This document shows, piece by piece, positions 1 through 9,084 of a stretch of 64,000 nucleotides of DNA. The translations under genes were made by a program, and so were the position numbers. The notes under the pieces were generated by a model that worked only from the letters and a program-made list of their open reading frames with translations, searched no databases and was not told the DNA's origin. Source of the DNA: PALSA-1353 sp050014015 (GTDB lineage Bacteria; Planctomycetota; Phycisphaerae; Tepidisphaerales; Tepidisphaeraceae); contig JBEKEC010000015.1 of NCBI GenBank assembly GCA_050014015.1, positions 18,645 through 82,644 of the forward strand, read 5' to 3'. The first letter of the stretch is position 1; each line of letters begins with the position of its first letter.

Positions 1-837
1 GAATTTCGCGATCTGTCGCCGTTGATTCATCGCCAGCGGCTGATCAAAAGCCCGGCGGAAATCGAGGTGATCCGCAAATCCAGCCGGCTGTCGGCGCTGG
101 CGTGCGAAGAGTCCATGAAGTCAACGCGCCCCGGCGTTTACGAATTTCAGCTTGGCGCCGGGGCCGACTACCTTTTCCAAATCAACGGCGCCCAGGGCGC
201 GGGTTACCGCCCCATCATCGCAACGGGCGGAAACATCTGGATGATGCACTACTGGCGAAACAATACCCAACTCCGGAACGGTGATTGGGTCCTGTTTGAT
301 TACGCACCCGATTTCAATAACTACACGTCGGACATAGGGCGAATGTGGCCGGTCAGCGGCAAGTTTTCCGCCCGGCAGCGGGAACTCTACGGCTTCGTGC
401 TGGAACACCACAAGACGCTTCTTTCTCTCATTCGCCCGGGGCGCACGAAAGACGAGGTGCTTGCCGAGGCGGCCGAGAAAATGCGGCCGATCGTCGAGCG
501 ATGGGATTGGTCAAAGCCGAACTACAAGGCCGGCGCTTTGAAACTGCTGGCGAGCAAACGCCCCCTGTCACATGGCGTTGGAATGGCCGTGCACGAAGCG
601 GCTCAATGGGCGGATCGCGCCATGGAACCGGGATTAGTCTTTGCCGTCGATCCTGAACTGGTCATACCCGAGGAGGAATTGTACGTACGCGTTGAAGACT
701 GCATCGTTGTCACCGCAACGGGAATCGAAAATTTGACAGCATCGTGTCCATCGGAAATCGCCGACATTGAACGAATTGTGGGACAGGTTGGAATGCTGCA
801 ACAGTTTCCCCAGGTTATGGTAAACCCCGGAAGGTGA
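1..837 (+). CDS. M24 family metallopeptidase (Xaa-Pro aminopeptidase-like), 5' truncated by window
   Basis: The frame is already open at base 1, so the true start lies outside the window. What remains is the C-terminal pita-bread catalytic domain of an M24 peptidase (creatinase/aminopeptidase P type). Metal-ligand motifs are visible in order: LFDYAP (first Asp), YTSDIGR (second Asp), SHGVGMAVHEA (His), then VFAVDPE and VRVEDCIVV (acidic pair). In most relatives the fourth ligand is Glu in an EPG motif; here the sequence reads DPE, so that ligand may be Asp. The stop is only 6 bases before the next gene on the same strand, so the two are probably cotranscribed. Substrate unknown. Confidence 0.85.
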   Translation, partial: EFRDLSPLIHRQRLIKSPAEIEVIRKSSRLSALACEESMKSTRPGVYEFQLGAGADYLFQINGAQGAGYRPIIATGGNIWMMHYWRNNTQLRNGDWVLFDYAPDFNNYTSDIGRMWPVSGKFSARQRELYGFVLEHHKTLLSLIRPGRTKDEVLAEAAEKMRPIVERWDWSKPNYKAGALKLLASKRPLSHGVGMAVHEAAQWADRAMEPGLVFAVDPELVIPEEELYVRVEDCIVVTATGIENLTASCPSEIADIERIVGQVGMLQQFPQVMVNPGR

Positions 838-843
838 GACACC

Positions 844-2727
844 ATGCAGACCCAATTGACAACTCATACGACGATATTGGCCACCGCGCTTTTGTGGATA
901 TGGCAGGGCGCCGCATCGGCCGCGCCAATTCAAATCGACTTAAGCGGCAAGGGAACCGTTTCTAAAACCATCGAGTTGAAGGACCTCGAACCGGCATTGC
1001 CATCCGACTGGTCCGGCTATGAGTTTCTCGTGATGGAATTCAAATGTTCCTCCCCCCAGCGGTTTGAGCTTGGCCTGAAAATGCCCGACCGTATCATCCA
1101 CAAAAACATGCACGCATTCGCCGGGGCGCTGGTTCGAGCGACGATTCCGTTGAAATATTTTTATGCGCAGCCTTCCGAGGGGTATGACCTGGCCTCTCTT
1201 TATAACAAGTTGGCGGGTTCGTATTGGATCAACATCGACGGCGGGGGGTATCAGCCGCTGAAGGACGTGAGCGCCATCGTGTTCACGATCCACAATCCGG
1301 TGGGGAACGTGACGCTGGATATTCGGTCAATTCGGTTGGCCACCCAGTCGCCGGGGGATGCCGTGCTCGATCCGAAAGTTTTGGTGGACGAATTTGGCCA
1401 GTGGATTCCCGCCGATTGGCCGGGCAAGGCACATTCGTTAGACGATCTTAAAGCCGCCTGGGCTGATGAAGAAGCTTCGCTGGGCAAAGACCCGCTGCCG
1501 GACCGGGATGAATACGGCGGATTCGCAAGCACCCAGGCGAAGGCCACTGGTTTTTTCAGGGTCGAACAGATCGACGGGCGCTGGTGGTTTGTCGATCCGA
1601 AAGGGCATTACTTTTTTTCGAACGGCGTAAACGGGATCGGCATAGCGATGCCCACTAAGGTGGCCGGGCGCGAAGCCATTTTCGAGGCCATGCCGCCGAA
1701 GGAATTATTCGCGGTCATCGCCCAGCGCGCCCCCACAACCCGCCGATCAATGGAGGGTTTCGCGTCGTTTTACACGTGGAATCTCATTCGCCGCTACGGA
1801 ACGGACAATTGGCAGGAAAAGTGGGCAACCCTCACGGCCCGCCGAATGGCGGATTGGGGAATCAACACGTTCTATGGCCCCAATCCCCAGTTGCAGGCCG
1901 CCGAGCCCCGCCAACCCTATGTCCTGACGGCGCGCAATTGGCAGACCGGCCCGGCCGTGCTGGGAATGCCCGATGTTTATGCCGACGATTTCGAGCAGCG
2001 CGTGGACAGTGCCGCGGCGCGCACCTGCGATGCTCACAAGGATGATCCGTATCTGCTCGGCTATTTCATCGGCAACGAACCGCCCTGGCCCGGACAGGAA
2101 ACCCAATTGGCAGATCAGATTCTGGCCGGCCCCCGAACCGGAATTCAGCGCGAGCTGAAATCCTGGCTGAAAGATCACGGCGATACCGCCCAGAGCCGCC
2201 GGGACTTTACCCTCCACGCCTTTGAGCGGTATCTGACCGTCATCGTCGCCGCCATGAAAAGACACGACCCCAATCATCTCAATTTGGGAATCCGTTTCGG
2301 CGGCAATCCACCCGATGCGGTCGTGAGTCTGGCGCGGCTGTTTGATGTCGACAGCCACAATATCTACGAGGCCGTCCCAAGTCCTCGCCGATTGCAGCGC
2401 TATTATGAATTGACCGGCCGTCCTATTCTCATCGGCGAATTTCACGTTGGAGTCCCAGGACGCGGAATGGCCGCCGGATTGGTCCAGGCCGTTTCAGAAG
2501 AGCAGCGCGCGGCGATGTACAGCGCCTACGTCGAGAGCGCGGCATCCAGCCCCAACGTGATCGGCACACACTGGTTTCAATGGATTGACGAGCCGGTTTC
2601 AGGCCGCTTTGACGGCGAAAACTATAACATCGGCGTAGTTGACGTCACCGACCGACCGTACCCGGAACTGACGGCCGCGATGAGGAAAACACACGCAAAG
2701 CTGCTCTCGCTGAGAATGGGAAAATAG
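844..2727 (+). CDS. Secreted GH50/beta-agarase-like glycoside hydrolase
   Basis: 627 residues, starting with a Sec signal peptide (hydrophobic stretch about residues 9-26, ending ASAA). Residues about 30-170 look like a non-catalytic beta-sandwich. From about 215 on the sequence reads like GH50 agarases: FRVEQIDGRWWFVDPKG, then a clan GH-A TIM barrel. The likely acid/base is E412 in GYFIGNEPPW and the likely nucleophile E532 in ILIGEFHVG, matching the two-Glu retaining mechanism of the clan. The start is supported by GGAAGG just upstream, overlapping the end of the preceding gene. Family knowledge suggests attack on agarose-type or related galactans outside the cytoplasm, but substrate cannot be read from sequence and many planctomycete relatives are uncharacterised. 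Confidence 0.75.
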   Translation: MQTQLTTHTTILATALLWIWQGAASAAPIQIDLSGKGTVSKTIELKDLEPALPSDWSGYEFLVMEFKCSSPQRFELGLKMPDRIIHKNMHAFAGALVRATIPLKYFYAQPSEGYDLASLYNKLAGSYWINIDGGGYQPLKDVSAIVFTIHNPVGNVTLDIRSIRLATQSPGDAVLDPKVLVDEFGQWIPADWPGKAHSLDDLKAAWADEEASLGKDPLPDRDEYGGFASTQAKATGFFRVEQIDGRWWFVDPKGHYFFSNGVNGIGIAMPTKVAGREAIFEAMPPKELFAVIAQRAPTTRRSMEGFASFYTWNLIRRYGTDNWQEKWATLTARRMADWGINTFYGPNPQLQAAEPRQPYVLTARNWQTGPAVLGMPDVYADDFEQRVDSAAARTCDAHKDDPYLLGYFIGNEPPWPGQETQLADQILAGPRTGIQRELKSWLKDHGDTAQSRRDFTLHAFERYLTVIVAAMKRHDPNHLNLGIRFGGNPPDAVVSLARLFDVDSHNIYEAVPSPRRLQRYYELTGRPILIGEFHVGVPGRGMAAGLVQAVSEEQRAAMYSAYVESAASSPNVIGTHWFQWIDEPVSGRFDGENYNIGVVDVTDRPYPELTAAMRKTHAKLLSLRMGK

Positions 2728-2749
2728 CGGGCGATGTGCTTTAGGCTTA

Positions 2750-2868
2750 AAACCCAAAGAACGCGAACGCTGTCGTAAGAACGGCCGGAGGACCGGCTGG
2801 CTCAATTTCGAAAGTGAGCCGGCCGGTCCTCCGGCCGATTCTTATTGCCGGGATCTTTGGGCATACCT
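2750..2868 (+). repeat. MITE-like palindromic repeat, copy 1
   Basis: Lies in the 322-base gap between the GH50-like gene and hydB, where no gene is visible. The core is a near-perfect palindrome of about 22-base arms (GGCCGGAGGACCGGC half-site) meeting at TTCGAA, followed by CCGGGATCTTTGGGC. The same arrangement occurs at 11966-12085 (same orientation) and 29863-29980 (opposite orientation). The outer ends are less well conserved in this copy (ACCCAAAG on the left, TTTGGGCATACC on the right). There is no T-run, so it does not look like a simple terminator. Bases 2869-3049 hold nothing recognisable beyond the hydB ribosome-binding site. Confidence 0.8.
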
Positions 2869-3049
2869 ATTCGGGGTCGTGGTTACGAAACCGCCGCGAA
2901 GACTCCGAGGGGATGCGGGCTTTTGCCTAGTCAGGAATAGGAGAATCCACCCATTCACGGTTGCTTCGCCGAATTATAGCGTTGAGCATTGAGACAAAGG
3001 GCATCGGGAAGCCTCGATGTCGAACCCTGACGCCGTGAAGGAGACCGTT

Positions 3050-4225
3050 ATGCCGATGCCTGGGTTGCGGGCGGCGACGTGGTTTCTGCCGCATGCCGCG
3101 TTGGGTGATTTGGTGAGTCTGCTGCGCAAGCAGGATTTCACCGTGATCGCCCCGACGGTTCGCGACGGGGTCATTTCATACGCTCCGATCACCTGGGCGG
3201 GGGAAATCGCTCAAGGACTGATCGACCAGCAGGATGGCGGTTCGTATCGGTTGGCGGAAGGGGAGCCCGAGCTTTATTTCCAATACGTCGTCGGTGCGGA
3301 TGGTCCCAAGCGTCACCTGTTTCCCCCCGTGCAGAGGCTCTGTCAGATTCATTTTGAGGGCGACGGATTCGTGAATGATGCCGAACCGCCACGTGCGCCG
3401 AAGCTGGCGTTCATTGGCGTGCGGCCGTGTGACCTTGCGGCGATGCGCGTGCAGGATCGAGTTTTTTCCAACGATCATGAGGCGGGATCAAAGTCTCGGA
3501 CGGAAACGTTCTACACGGAGGCGCGGCGGCAGATGATGACGATCGCCATCAACTGCACGCGCCCGTCCGGCACCTGCTTCTGCGACTCGATGGACACAGG
3601 TCCGCAAGCCCGGGAGGGCTTCGATCTGGCGATGACGGAATTGCGCGGGGGGTTCGTGGTGACGGTGGGTTCCACGCAGGGCGCCAAGCTGCTGCAAGCG
3701 CTGCCGTCGCGCCCCGCATCGCCAGCGGAACTCGAATTGGCCGAGCTGAAATTGGCGCGAGCCAGAGAGCACATGGGCCGGCATCTGAACACGGTCGGGC
3801 TGAAGGACTTGCTGAGCCGCTCGCTCGAGCACGCACAGTGGGATGACGTTGCCAAGCGATGCCTCTCCTGCGGGAACTGCACGATGGTGTGCCCCACGTG
3901 CTTCTGTTCGACCGTGACGGATTCTTCGACGCTGGCGCAGGCCACGATGACGCGCACGCGCCATTGGGAATCGTGCTTCACGCATCAATTCAGCTACACC
4001 ACCGCCGGCCCGGTGCGTAACACGATTCGCGGGCGGTATCGGCATTGGTTCAGGCACAAGCTCTGCACGTGGTTCGATCAGTTTGGGTGCTCGGGGTGCG
4101 TGGGGTGCGGGAGGTGCATCACCTGGTGTCCGGTGGGGATCGACATCACGGCCGAAGCCCGGCATATCCAGACATCACAGCCGCCAAAGGAAACCGCGGC
4201 CGCAACCAGGGAGGAACGATCATGA
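3050..4225 (+). CDS. hydB: [NiFe] hydrogenase beta subunit (HydB, Fe-S electron transfer)
   Basis: 391 residues. Beta subunit of a sulfhydrogenase-type, group 3b cytoplasmic hydrogenase, passing electrons between the catalytic dimer and the flavin subunit. The C-terminal half carries two tetranuclear cluster motifs: C271-C274-C277-C281 (CLSCGNCTMVC) and C347-C350-C353/C356-C360 (CSGCVGCGRCITWC). An extra Cys pair, GTCFC, lies near residue 170. The frame also allows a start at 3017, but AAGGAG six bases before the ATG at 3050 makes the shorter form better, and it starts close to where homologues do. The stop overlaps the next start as ATGA, so translation is coupled. First gene of the hydrogenase operon. 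Confidence 0.88.
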   Translation: MPMPGLRAATWFLPHAALGDLVSLLRKQDFTVIAPTVRDGVISYAPITWAGEIAQGLIDQQDGGSYRLAEGEPELYFQYVVGADGPKRHLFPPVQRLCQIHFEGDGFVNDAEPPRAPKLAFIGVRPCDLAAMRVQDRVFSNDHEAGSKSRTETFYTEARRQMMTIAINCTRPSGTCFCDSMDTGPQAREGFDLAMTELRGGFVVTVGSTQGAKLLQALPSRPASPAELELAELKLARAREHMGRHLNTVGLKDLLSRSLEHAQWDDVAKRCLSCGNCTMVCPTCFCSTVTDSSTLAQATMTRTRHWESCFTHQFSYTTAGPVRNTIRGRYRHWFRHKLCTWFDQFGCSGCVGCGRCITWCPVGIDITAEARHIQTSQPPKETAAATREERS

Positions 4226-5100
4226 GCCAGACCGCGCAGAGCGTTGGGTGGCCGGCGGCGGGCGACGGAGGATCCGCCTGGATTCCAATCCCCGCGCGAA
4301 TTGTTTCCATCAAAGACGAAAACTTCAACACTAAAACGTTCACGTTGGAGTTCACGGACGAGCGGCTGCGCTGGGGTTACCGCTTTGCGCCGGGGCAGTT
4401 CAACATGGTGTACGTGCCGCACGTGGGAGAAGCGGCCATCTCCATCTCCTCCGATCCGGCGCAGTCACAACAAATGGGGCATACGATTCGATTGGTGGGG
4501 ATGGTCACGCGAGCCATGGGGCGGATGAAAGTCGGAGACATCGTGGGCCTTCGCGGTCCATACGGCAAGGGCTGGCCCATGGAACGGCTGGAAGGGCACG
4601 ACGTGGTGATCATGGCCGGAGGCATCGGGCTTGCGCCTCTGCGACCGGTGCTCTATTGGCTGCTGCAACACCGCAAGCGCTGCGGACGCGTGGTGTTGTT
4701 CTACGGATGCCGTTTCCCGGAGGACCGATTGTTCGCCGACGAGCTGCAAGCGTGGGAGACGGGCGGCGCGCTCGACGTCCTGGTCACGGTGGACAATGCC
4801 ACGTCGGGTTGGGCCGGGCCGGTCGGTGTGGTCACGAAGCTTCTGCAGCGCGTCAAGGTGACCGGCGAGCGGACGATCGTGCTGGTTTGCGGGCCGCGAA
4901 TCCTCAACCGGGTGGCGGCGTGGAATTTTCTGCAACTGCACGTGCCGGCCCCGCAGGTGTACGTGAGCCTTGAGCGGAATATGAACTGCGGGTTCGGGCG
5001 ATGCGGTCATTGCCAGTACGATTCCAAGTTCGTCTGCGTCGATGGGCCGGTCTTTTGTTTCGCCGATATCGCGCACGTTTTTGCCAAGGAGGAGGTGTGA
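4222..5100 (+). CDS. hydG: [NiFe] hydrogenase gamma subunit (HydG, FAD/NAD(P)-binding reductase)
   Basis: 292 residues. Ferredoxin-NADP reductase-like subunit that exchanges electrons with NAD(P)(H). Visible are an FAD-binding barrel (about 20-120, with FAPGQFNMVYV and GLRGPYGKGW), a nucleotide-binding half (MAGGIGLAPLRPVL near 132-146), and a C-terminal [2Fe-2S] site with C256, C261, C264 and C272 (NMNCGFGRCGHCQ). The ATG at 4222 overlaps the hydB stop and is preceded by GGGAGGAAC; the longer open frame upstream is inside hydB and is not used. The order beta-gamma-delta-alpha is the standard sulfhydrogenase order. Confidence 0.88.
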   Translation: MSQTAQSVGWPAAGDGGSAWIPIPARIVSIKDENFNTKTFTLEFTDERLRWGYRFAPGQFNMVYVPHVGEAAISISSDPAQSQQMGHTIRLVGMVTRAMGRMKVGDIVGLRGPYGKGWPMERLEGHDVVIMAGGIGLAPLRPVLYWLLQHRKRCGRVVLFYGCRFPEDRLFADELQAWETGGALDVLVTVDNATSGWAGPVGVVTKLLQRVKVTGERTIVLVCGPRILNRVAAWNFLQLHVPAPQVYVSLERNMNCGFGRCGHCQYDSKFVCVDGPVFCFADIAHVFAKEEV

Positions 5101-5101
5101 C

Positions 5102-5932
5102 ATGCCGGCTCCCTCGATCACGCCGCCGCCGCCGAACGTAATTCCGCGGCTGGCCGTATACAAATTCTCGTCCTGCGACGGTTGCCAGCTCTCGCTGCTG
5201 AATCTGGAGGAACATCTGCTGGCGATCGTGTCGGCGGTGGAAGTGGCATATTTTCTGGAAGCGCGGCGGCGCGTGCTGCCGCCGCCCTATGACCTGGGAC
5301 TGGTGGAGGGTTCCATCTCGACGCCCGAGGAGGAGAACCGCATTCGCCAGGCGCGGAGGGACTGCAAGTTTCTCGTCGCCATCGGAGCGTGCGCAACGTC
5401 CGGCGGAATCCAGGCGCTCCGCAACTGGGCCAATCTCGCCGATTATGTCTCGACCGTCTACCCCTCGCCGCAATACATCCACTCGCTGGAGACCGCGACC
5501 CCGATTGCATCCCACGTTTTCGTCGACTACGAACTGCGGGGCTGTCCGGTGAATCCCGAGCATCTGCTGGAATTGATTTCCGCGCTGCTGGTGGGGCGAA
5601 AGCCCAACATCCCGACCCATTCGTTGTGCGTGGAGTGCAAGCAGCGCGGCTACCCGTGCGTGATGGTCTCCGCCGGCCAGCCATGCCTGGGTCCCGTTAC
5701 GCAGGTGGGATGCGGGGCGCTTTGTCCAGGCTGCAACCGGGGTTGCTATGGCTGTTTCGGCCCGATGGAGCAACCCAACATGCCGGCGATGGCGCGCCAA
5801 TTTGAGGCGCTGGGCCTGTCTCCCGGCGACATCAAGCGCCGGTTCCGATCTTTCAACGGATATCTTGAGCCGTTCAAGCAAATGGGTGACCGTTATGAGC
5901 AAATCGAGCAACTCGAAGACCAACGAGGATAA
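5102..5932 (+). CDS. hydD: [NiFe] hydrogenase small (delta) subunit
   Basis: 276 residues. Small electron-transfer subunit of the catalytic dimer. The proximal-cluster motif is SSCDGCQLS (C25, C28), followed by AIGACATSGG and LRGCPVNP. A C-terminal Cys-rich part (CVECKQRGYPC, QPCLGPVTQVGCGALCPGC, CYGCFGPM) supplies the remaining [4Fe-4S] ligands. There is no twin-arginine signal, so the enzyme is cytoplasmic, as expected for group 3. The start at 5102 follows AAGGAGGTG and comes one base after the hydG stop; the longer frame overlapping hydG is rejected. It overlaps the large-subunit start by 38 bases. Confidence 0.9.
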   Translation: MPAPSITPPPPNVIPRLAVYKFSSCDGCQLSLLNLEEHLLAIVSAVEVAYFLEARRRVLPPPYDLGLVEGSISTPEEENRIRQARRDCKFLVAIGACATSGGIQALRNWANLADYVSTVYPSPQYIHSLETATPIASHVFVDYELRGCPVNPEHLLELISALLVGRKPNIPTHSLCVECKQRGYPCVMVSAGQPCLGPVTQVGCGALCPGCNRGCYGCFGPMEQPNMPAMARQFEALGLSPGDIKRRFRSFNGYLEPFKQMGDRYEQIEQLEDQRG

Positions 5933-7259
5933 GCCGCACGTGCGCTCGATTGCGGTCGGGGCGCTGGCGCGCGTCGAGGGAGAAGGCGCGCTGCGCCTGG
6001 AAATGGAGAACGACCAGTGCGTCCAGGCGCGACTGGACATTTATGAGCCCCCTCGCTTTTTCGAGGCGCTGCTGCGCGGGCGGGATTTCAGGGAAGTTCC
6101 CGACATCGCCGCCCGAATCTGCGGCATCTGCCCCGTCGCCTACCAGATGGGCGCATGCCACGCCATGGAGCGGGCGCTGGGCGTGTTTGACGACGTCGAT
6201 CCGCCCATTCGAGCGCTGCGCAACCTCGCTTACTGCGGCGAGTGGATTGAAAGCCACGTTCTGCACATGTTCATGCTTCATCTCCCGGATTTTTTGGGCT
6301 ACGAATCGGTGATTTCGATGACCGCCGATCACGGCCCGATCGTCAAACGGGCGTTGAGTCTCAAGAAACTCGGCAACGACATCGTGGCATTGGTAGGGGG
6401 CCGGGCGGTGCATCCGGTGGGAATATGCGTCGGCGGCTTTTATCGCGCGCCGGTGCCCGAAGCTGCCGCCGCTCTCGTGCCGCGACTGAAGCAGGCTGCG
6501 GAAGACATGGCGGAACTCACCATTTTTCTGGCCGAGAAACTGACGTACCCGCAACTGGAACGAGACTACGAATTCGTCGCGCTATGCCCCGAGGACGAGT
6601 ATCCAATGAACCTGGGGCGCATCCAATCGAACAAGGGCTTGGACGTCGATCAGGAGGAATTCGGCAACGCGATCGAGGAAAAACAAGTCGAGCATTCCAC
6701 GGCCCTGCACGCGGCGATCAAAGGACGAGGACCCTATGTCGTTGGCCCGCTGGCGCGGCTGAACCTGAACCATGGGAAACTCCATCCGCGCGCCGCCGAA
6801 TTGCTCCCGGGCGTTTGCCGCGCCGTGCGGAAGGAATTGCCGTGGAATAACAACTTTCTGTCGCTACCGGCTCGGGCGCTGGAGACGGTTCATGCTTTGG
6901 CCGTGGCCCACGACATCCTGGCGCATTATGCGCCGCCGGCACGCAGCGCCATCGCGATCAGTCCCCGTGCCGGGGGGGGCGGTCATGGAACCGAAGCCCC
7001 CCGCGGCATCTGCTGGCATCACTATCGCATCAGCGACGAAGGAATCGTGCTGGCGGCGAGGATCGTGCCGCCAACGTCTCAAAATCAGTCCTCGATCGAA
7101 CAGGATTTGCGCGCTCTTGCCCCTTCGCTTGCAGCGCTCGGTGACGAAGAGGCGGCGCTGCGCTGCGAACACCTGATCCGCAACTATGACCCGTGCATTT
7201 CCTGCTCGGTGCACTTTCTCAAGTTCTCTCGTTGCCAGGTCCAATCGGTGGGCCGCTAG
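5895..7259 (+). CDS. hydA: [NiFe] hydrogenase large (alpha) subunit, group 3b type
   Basis: 454 residues. Catalytic subunit carrying the NiFe(CN)2CO centre. Nickel ligands are in the N-terminal motif R74-ICGIC (C76, C79) and the C-terminal motif DPCISCSVH (C434, C437). The residues following C79 (PVAYQMGA) are typical of group 3b/3d enzymes. Fourteen residues follow H440, the tail normally removed by the maturation endopeptidase, encoded by the next gene. A GTG at 5886 is an alternative start; ATG at 5895 is preferred. Likely reaction: reversible H2 oxidation coupled to NADP(H), possibly also sulfur reduction as in archaeal sulfhydrogenase. No hyp maturation genes lie in this window. Confidence 0.92.
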   Translation: MSKSSNSKTNEDKPHVRSIAVGALARVEGEGALRLEMENDQCVQARLDIYEPPRFFEALLRGRDFREVPDIAARICGICPVAYQMGACHAMERALGVFDDVDPPIRALRNLAYCGEWIESHVLHMFMLHLPDFLGYESVISMTADHGPIVKRALSLKKLGNDIVALVGGRAVHPVGICVGGFYRAPVPEAAAALVPRLKQAAEDMAELTIFLAEKLTYPQLERDYEFVALCPEDEYPMNLGRIQSNKGLDVDQEEFGNAIEEKQVEHSTALHAAIKGRGPYVVGPLARLNLNHGKLHPRAAELLPGVCRAVRKELPWNNNFLSLPARALETVHALAVAHDILAHYAPPARSAIAISPRAGGGGHGTEAPRGICWHHYRISDEGIVLAARIVPPTSQNQSSIEQDLRALAPSLAALGDEEAALRCEHLIRNYDPCISCSVHFLKFSRCQVQSVGR

Positions 7260-7278
7260 CGGGAAATCCGGAGCGACA

Positions 7279-7815
7279 ATGGGTGAAATACGACCCATTT
7301 TGATGGCGGCGTGCGGAAATCCGGATGCGTCGGATGACGCCTTCGGCCCACTGGTGGCACAACGCCTGGCGCACACTGCGCGTCCGGAACTGGAGATTGT
7401 GGATTTGGCCCTCAATCCGGCCGATCTGTTGCATTGCCTTGAAGATCGTCGCGCGCTCCTGGTGGTCGATGCGGCGATGGTTCCCGGCGTGATGCCCGGG
7501 CGGCTGCTTGATCTGGACTATCGTTCCGATGCCCGGCCCTTGTTGCTTTGCGAGCGCGCGACCTCCACGCATGGGCTGGGGCTGTCGGCTCAACTGGCGA
7601 TGGCTGAAGCGCTGGGTTGGCTGCCGCCTAACGTTCGTCTGATTGTCGCGACCATTCAGGACGCCAGGATGGGGCCGCCAATTTCATCCGCGATGCCTTC
7701 CATTGTATCCGAAGCGGTCCGGACGATTCTGGAGTGGGTCGCGCGCTGGCGCTCGGAATTCGACGCCGCGGAAGTTACCCCGGATTATTCTAAATCGCAC
7801 CGGAAGAGAGAGTAA
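7279..7815 (+). CDS. Hydrogenase maturation endopeptidase (HybD/HycI family)
   Basis: 178 residues, the usual size for this family. The N-terminus GNPDASDDAFGPLVAQRL corresponds to the family motif GNxLxxDDGxG; the acidic residue there, VVDAAMVPG in the middle and the His in TSTHGLG are the expected nickel-sensing positions. It should remove the C-terminal 14 residues of HydA after nickel insertion. The ATG at 7279 has CCGGAG upstream and lies 19 bases after the hydA stop, so it is in the same operon. A longer frame starting inside hydA is rejected. Confidence 0.85.
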   Translation: MGEIRPILMAACGNPDASDDAFGPLVAQRLAHTARPELEIVDLALNPADLLHCLEDRRALLVVDAAMVPGVMPGRLLDLDYRSDARPLLLCERATSTHGLGLSAQLAMAEALGWLPPNVRLIVATIQDARMGPPISSAMPSIVSEAVRTILEWVARWRSEFDAAEVTPDYSKSHRKRE

Positions 7816-7818
7816 ACC

Positions 7819-8238
7819 ATGTTGAGCACAAAGGTTGTTGATGTTTGGTCGGCGCCGGTTCCGAATCGGCCAGGCGGACTATTGGAAAAGCTCGAAGGTC
7901 TGGCCAAGGCCGGCGCCGATCTGGAGATCCTCGATGCCCGCCGATCGCACCAGAACCCGGATCAGGGCGTGACGTTCCTCGCTCCGCTGACCAGCGAGTC
8001 GCAGATCCGCGCCGCCAAGCAATTGGGATTTGAGCGCAGCGGCCAGGTGCACTTGCGCGTTTCCTGTCCGGACGAGCCAGGGAAGGGATACCTCATCATT
8101 CGGGCGATCAGTGCGCAAGGCATCAATCTCGCCGGCGTCGTCGCGAGCGGCATCCGCGACGAACTGATTATGTATCTGGCGTTTGATACCGCCGCCGATG
8201 CCGAGCGCGCAAAGCAAGTGCTGGATCGTATGCCTTGA
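7819..8238 (+). CDS. ACT-domain protein at end of hydrogenase operon
   Basis: 139 residues built from two ACT-like halves: one starting WSAPVPNRPGGLLEKLEGLAKAGADL and one with DEPGKGYLIIRAISAQGINLAGV. ACT domains bind small ligands such as amino acids and regulate enzymes or transcription. There is no catalytic or DNA-binding domain, so this may be a stand-alone sensor. It starts 3 bases after the protease stop. The placement in a hydrogenase operon suggests a regulatory role there, but the ligand and partner are unknown. It is followed by only 24 bases before the convergent mlaA. Confidence 0.75.
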   Translation: MLSTKVVDVWSAPVPNRPGGLLEKLEGLAKAGADLEILDARRSHQNPDQGVTFLAPLTSESQIRAAKQLGFERSGQVHLRVSCPDEPGKGYLIIRAISAQGINLAGVVASGIRDELIMYLAFDTAADAERAKQVLDRMP

Positions 8239-8262
8239 GCGGCACTGCTTCAGCCCAACGAA

Positions 8263-9084
8263 TCATTCCCCATGTCCGGACGCCGGTCGCGTGGCGGCAG
8301 GCGAGGCATCGGAGTCTTCGTCGTAAAAACTCTGCCCGGTCGCGGACTGGCCTTCGTGAATCTGCGCCTCGCGGAATTGCAAATAGGCGTTGCGCGTGAA
8401 TAAGTACGGATCGATCGAGGCGGCGTTGCGGAAGCGCACCACGCTGTCGAAGCGCGATCGCAGGTCAACGATATTGACGACGTAGAGCGGAATGGATATC
8501 TGGATCGGCAGATACAACCAGGTTGTGGGGTTGGCCGCATACTTCATCGCAATCCCCGGCGCGTCACGCACAGTAGAGGGCCCAAGCAGCGGCAAGACCA
8601 GGTACGGCCCCGGCCCTGCGCCCCATTTGCCCAAGGTGATCCCCAAGTCATTCTCGTGTGCGGGCAGACCCCAATGGCTCGCCACGTCAAATATGCCGCC
8701 GATGCCGATGGTGCTGTCGGCGGCCATGCGCCCGAAATCGCCGAGGCCCTGGCCCCATTTCGCCTGCAGAAAATCGTTGCAGACGACGTTGAAGTAGATC
8801 AGGTTGTCGAATCCATTGCCGATGCCGGTGCGAATGGGCTTGGGGATCACTTTGACGTACACGTCCGCCATCGGCTTGAGCGCCACGCGGTCCAGAGCGT
8901 CGTTGAACCTGTAAATGAGCCGATTGGTCTTCTCAAATGGATCGGCATTGTGCGGCCCGGAGGCGCATCCGCCGCAGACGCTCACGGCCACGGCGGTAAA
9001 CACGATCGCCGCCATCCGCCACTTGGTTGGAATGAACGTCGAATCCTTCCTCGCCTGATTTGGGGGATGAAGGTCACTTTCCAT
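8263..9084 (-). CDS. mlaA: MlaA/VacJ outer-membrane lipoprotein
   Basis: 273 residues from ATG 9084. MlaA sits in the outer membrane and removes mislocalised phospholipids from the outer leaflet. After an unusually long N-terminal region (about 22 residues) comes a lipoprotein signal ending VCGGC, with the lipidated Cys at 40. The body shows the family hallmarks DPFEKTNRLIYRFNDALD, FFNVV/NDFLQAKWGQGLGDFGR, DSTIGIGGIFDVA, LGKWGAGPGPYLVLPLLGPST. A start at the internal Met of WRMAAIV is possible and would give a more standard signal. The chosen ATG overlaps the mlaC end by 11 bases. Last gene of the mla operon. Confidence 0.9.
   Translation of the reverse strand: MESDLHPPNQARKDSTFIPTKWRMAAIVFTAVAVSVCGGCASGPHNADPFEKTNRLIYRFNDALDRVALKPMADVYVKVIPKPIRTGIGNGFDNLIYFNVVCNDFLQAKWGQGLGDFGRMAADSTIGIGGIFDVASHWGLPAHENDLGITLGKWGAGPGPYLVLPLLGPSTVRDAPGIAMKYAANPTTWLYLPIQISIPLYVVNIVDLRSRFDSVVRFRNAASIDPYLFTRNAYLQFREAQIHEGQSATGQSFYDEDSDASPAATRPASGHGE

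Noticed and set aside
2780..2837. Palindrome as the terminator of the GH50-like gene
   Set aside because: Same element occurs in three unrelated places, has no T-run, and has its own conserved flanks.
3017..3049. Earlier start of hydB
   Set aside because: Weaker upstream sequence than AAGGAG before 3050; 11 added residues have no counterpart that I recall in homologues.
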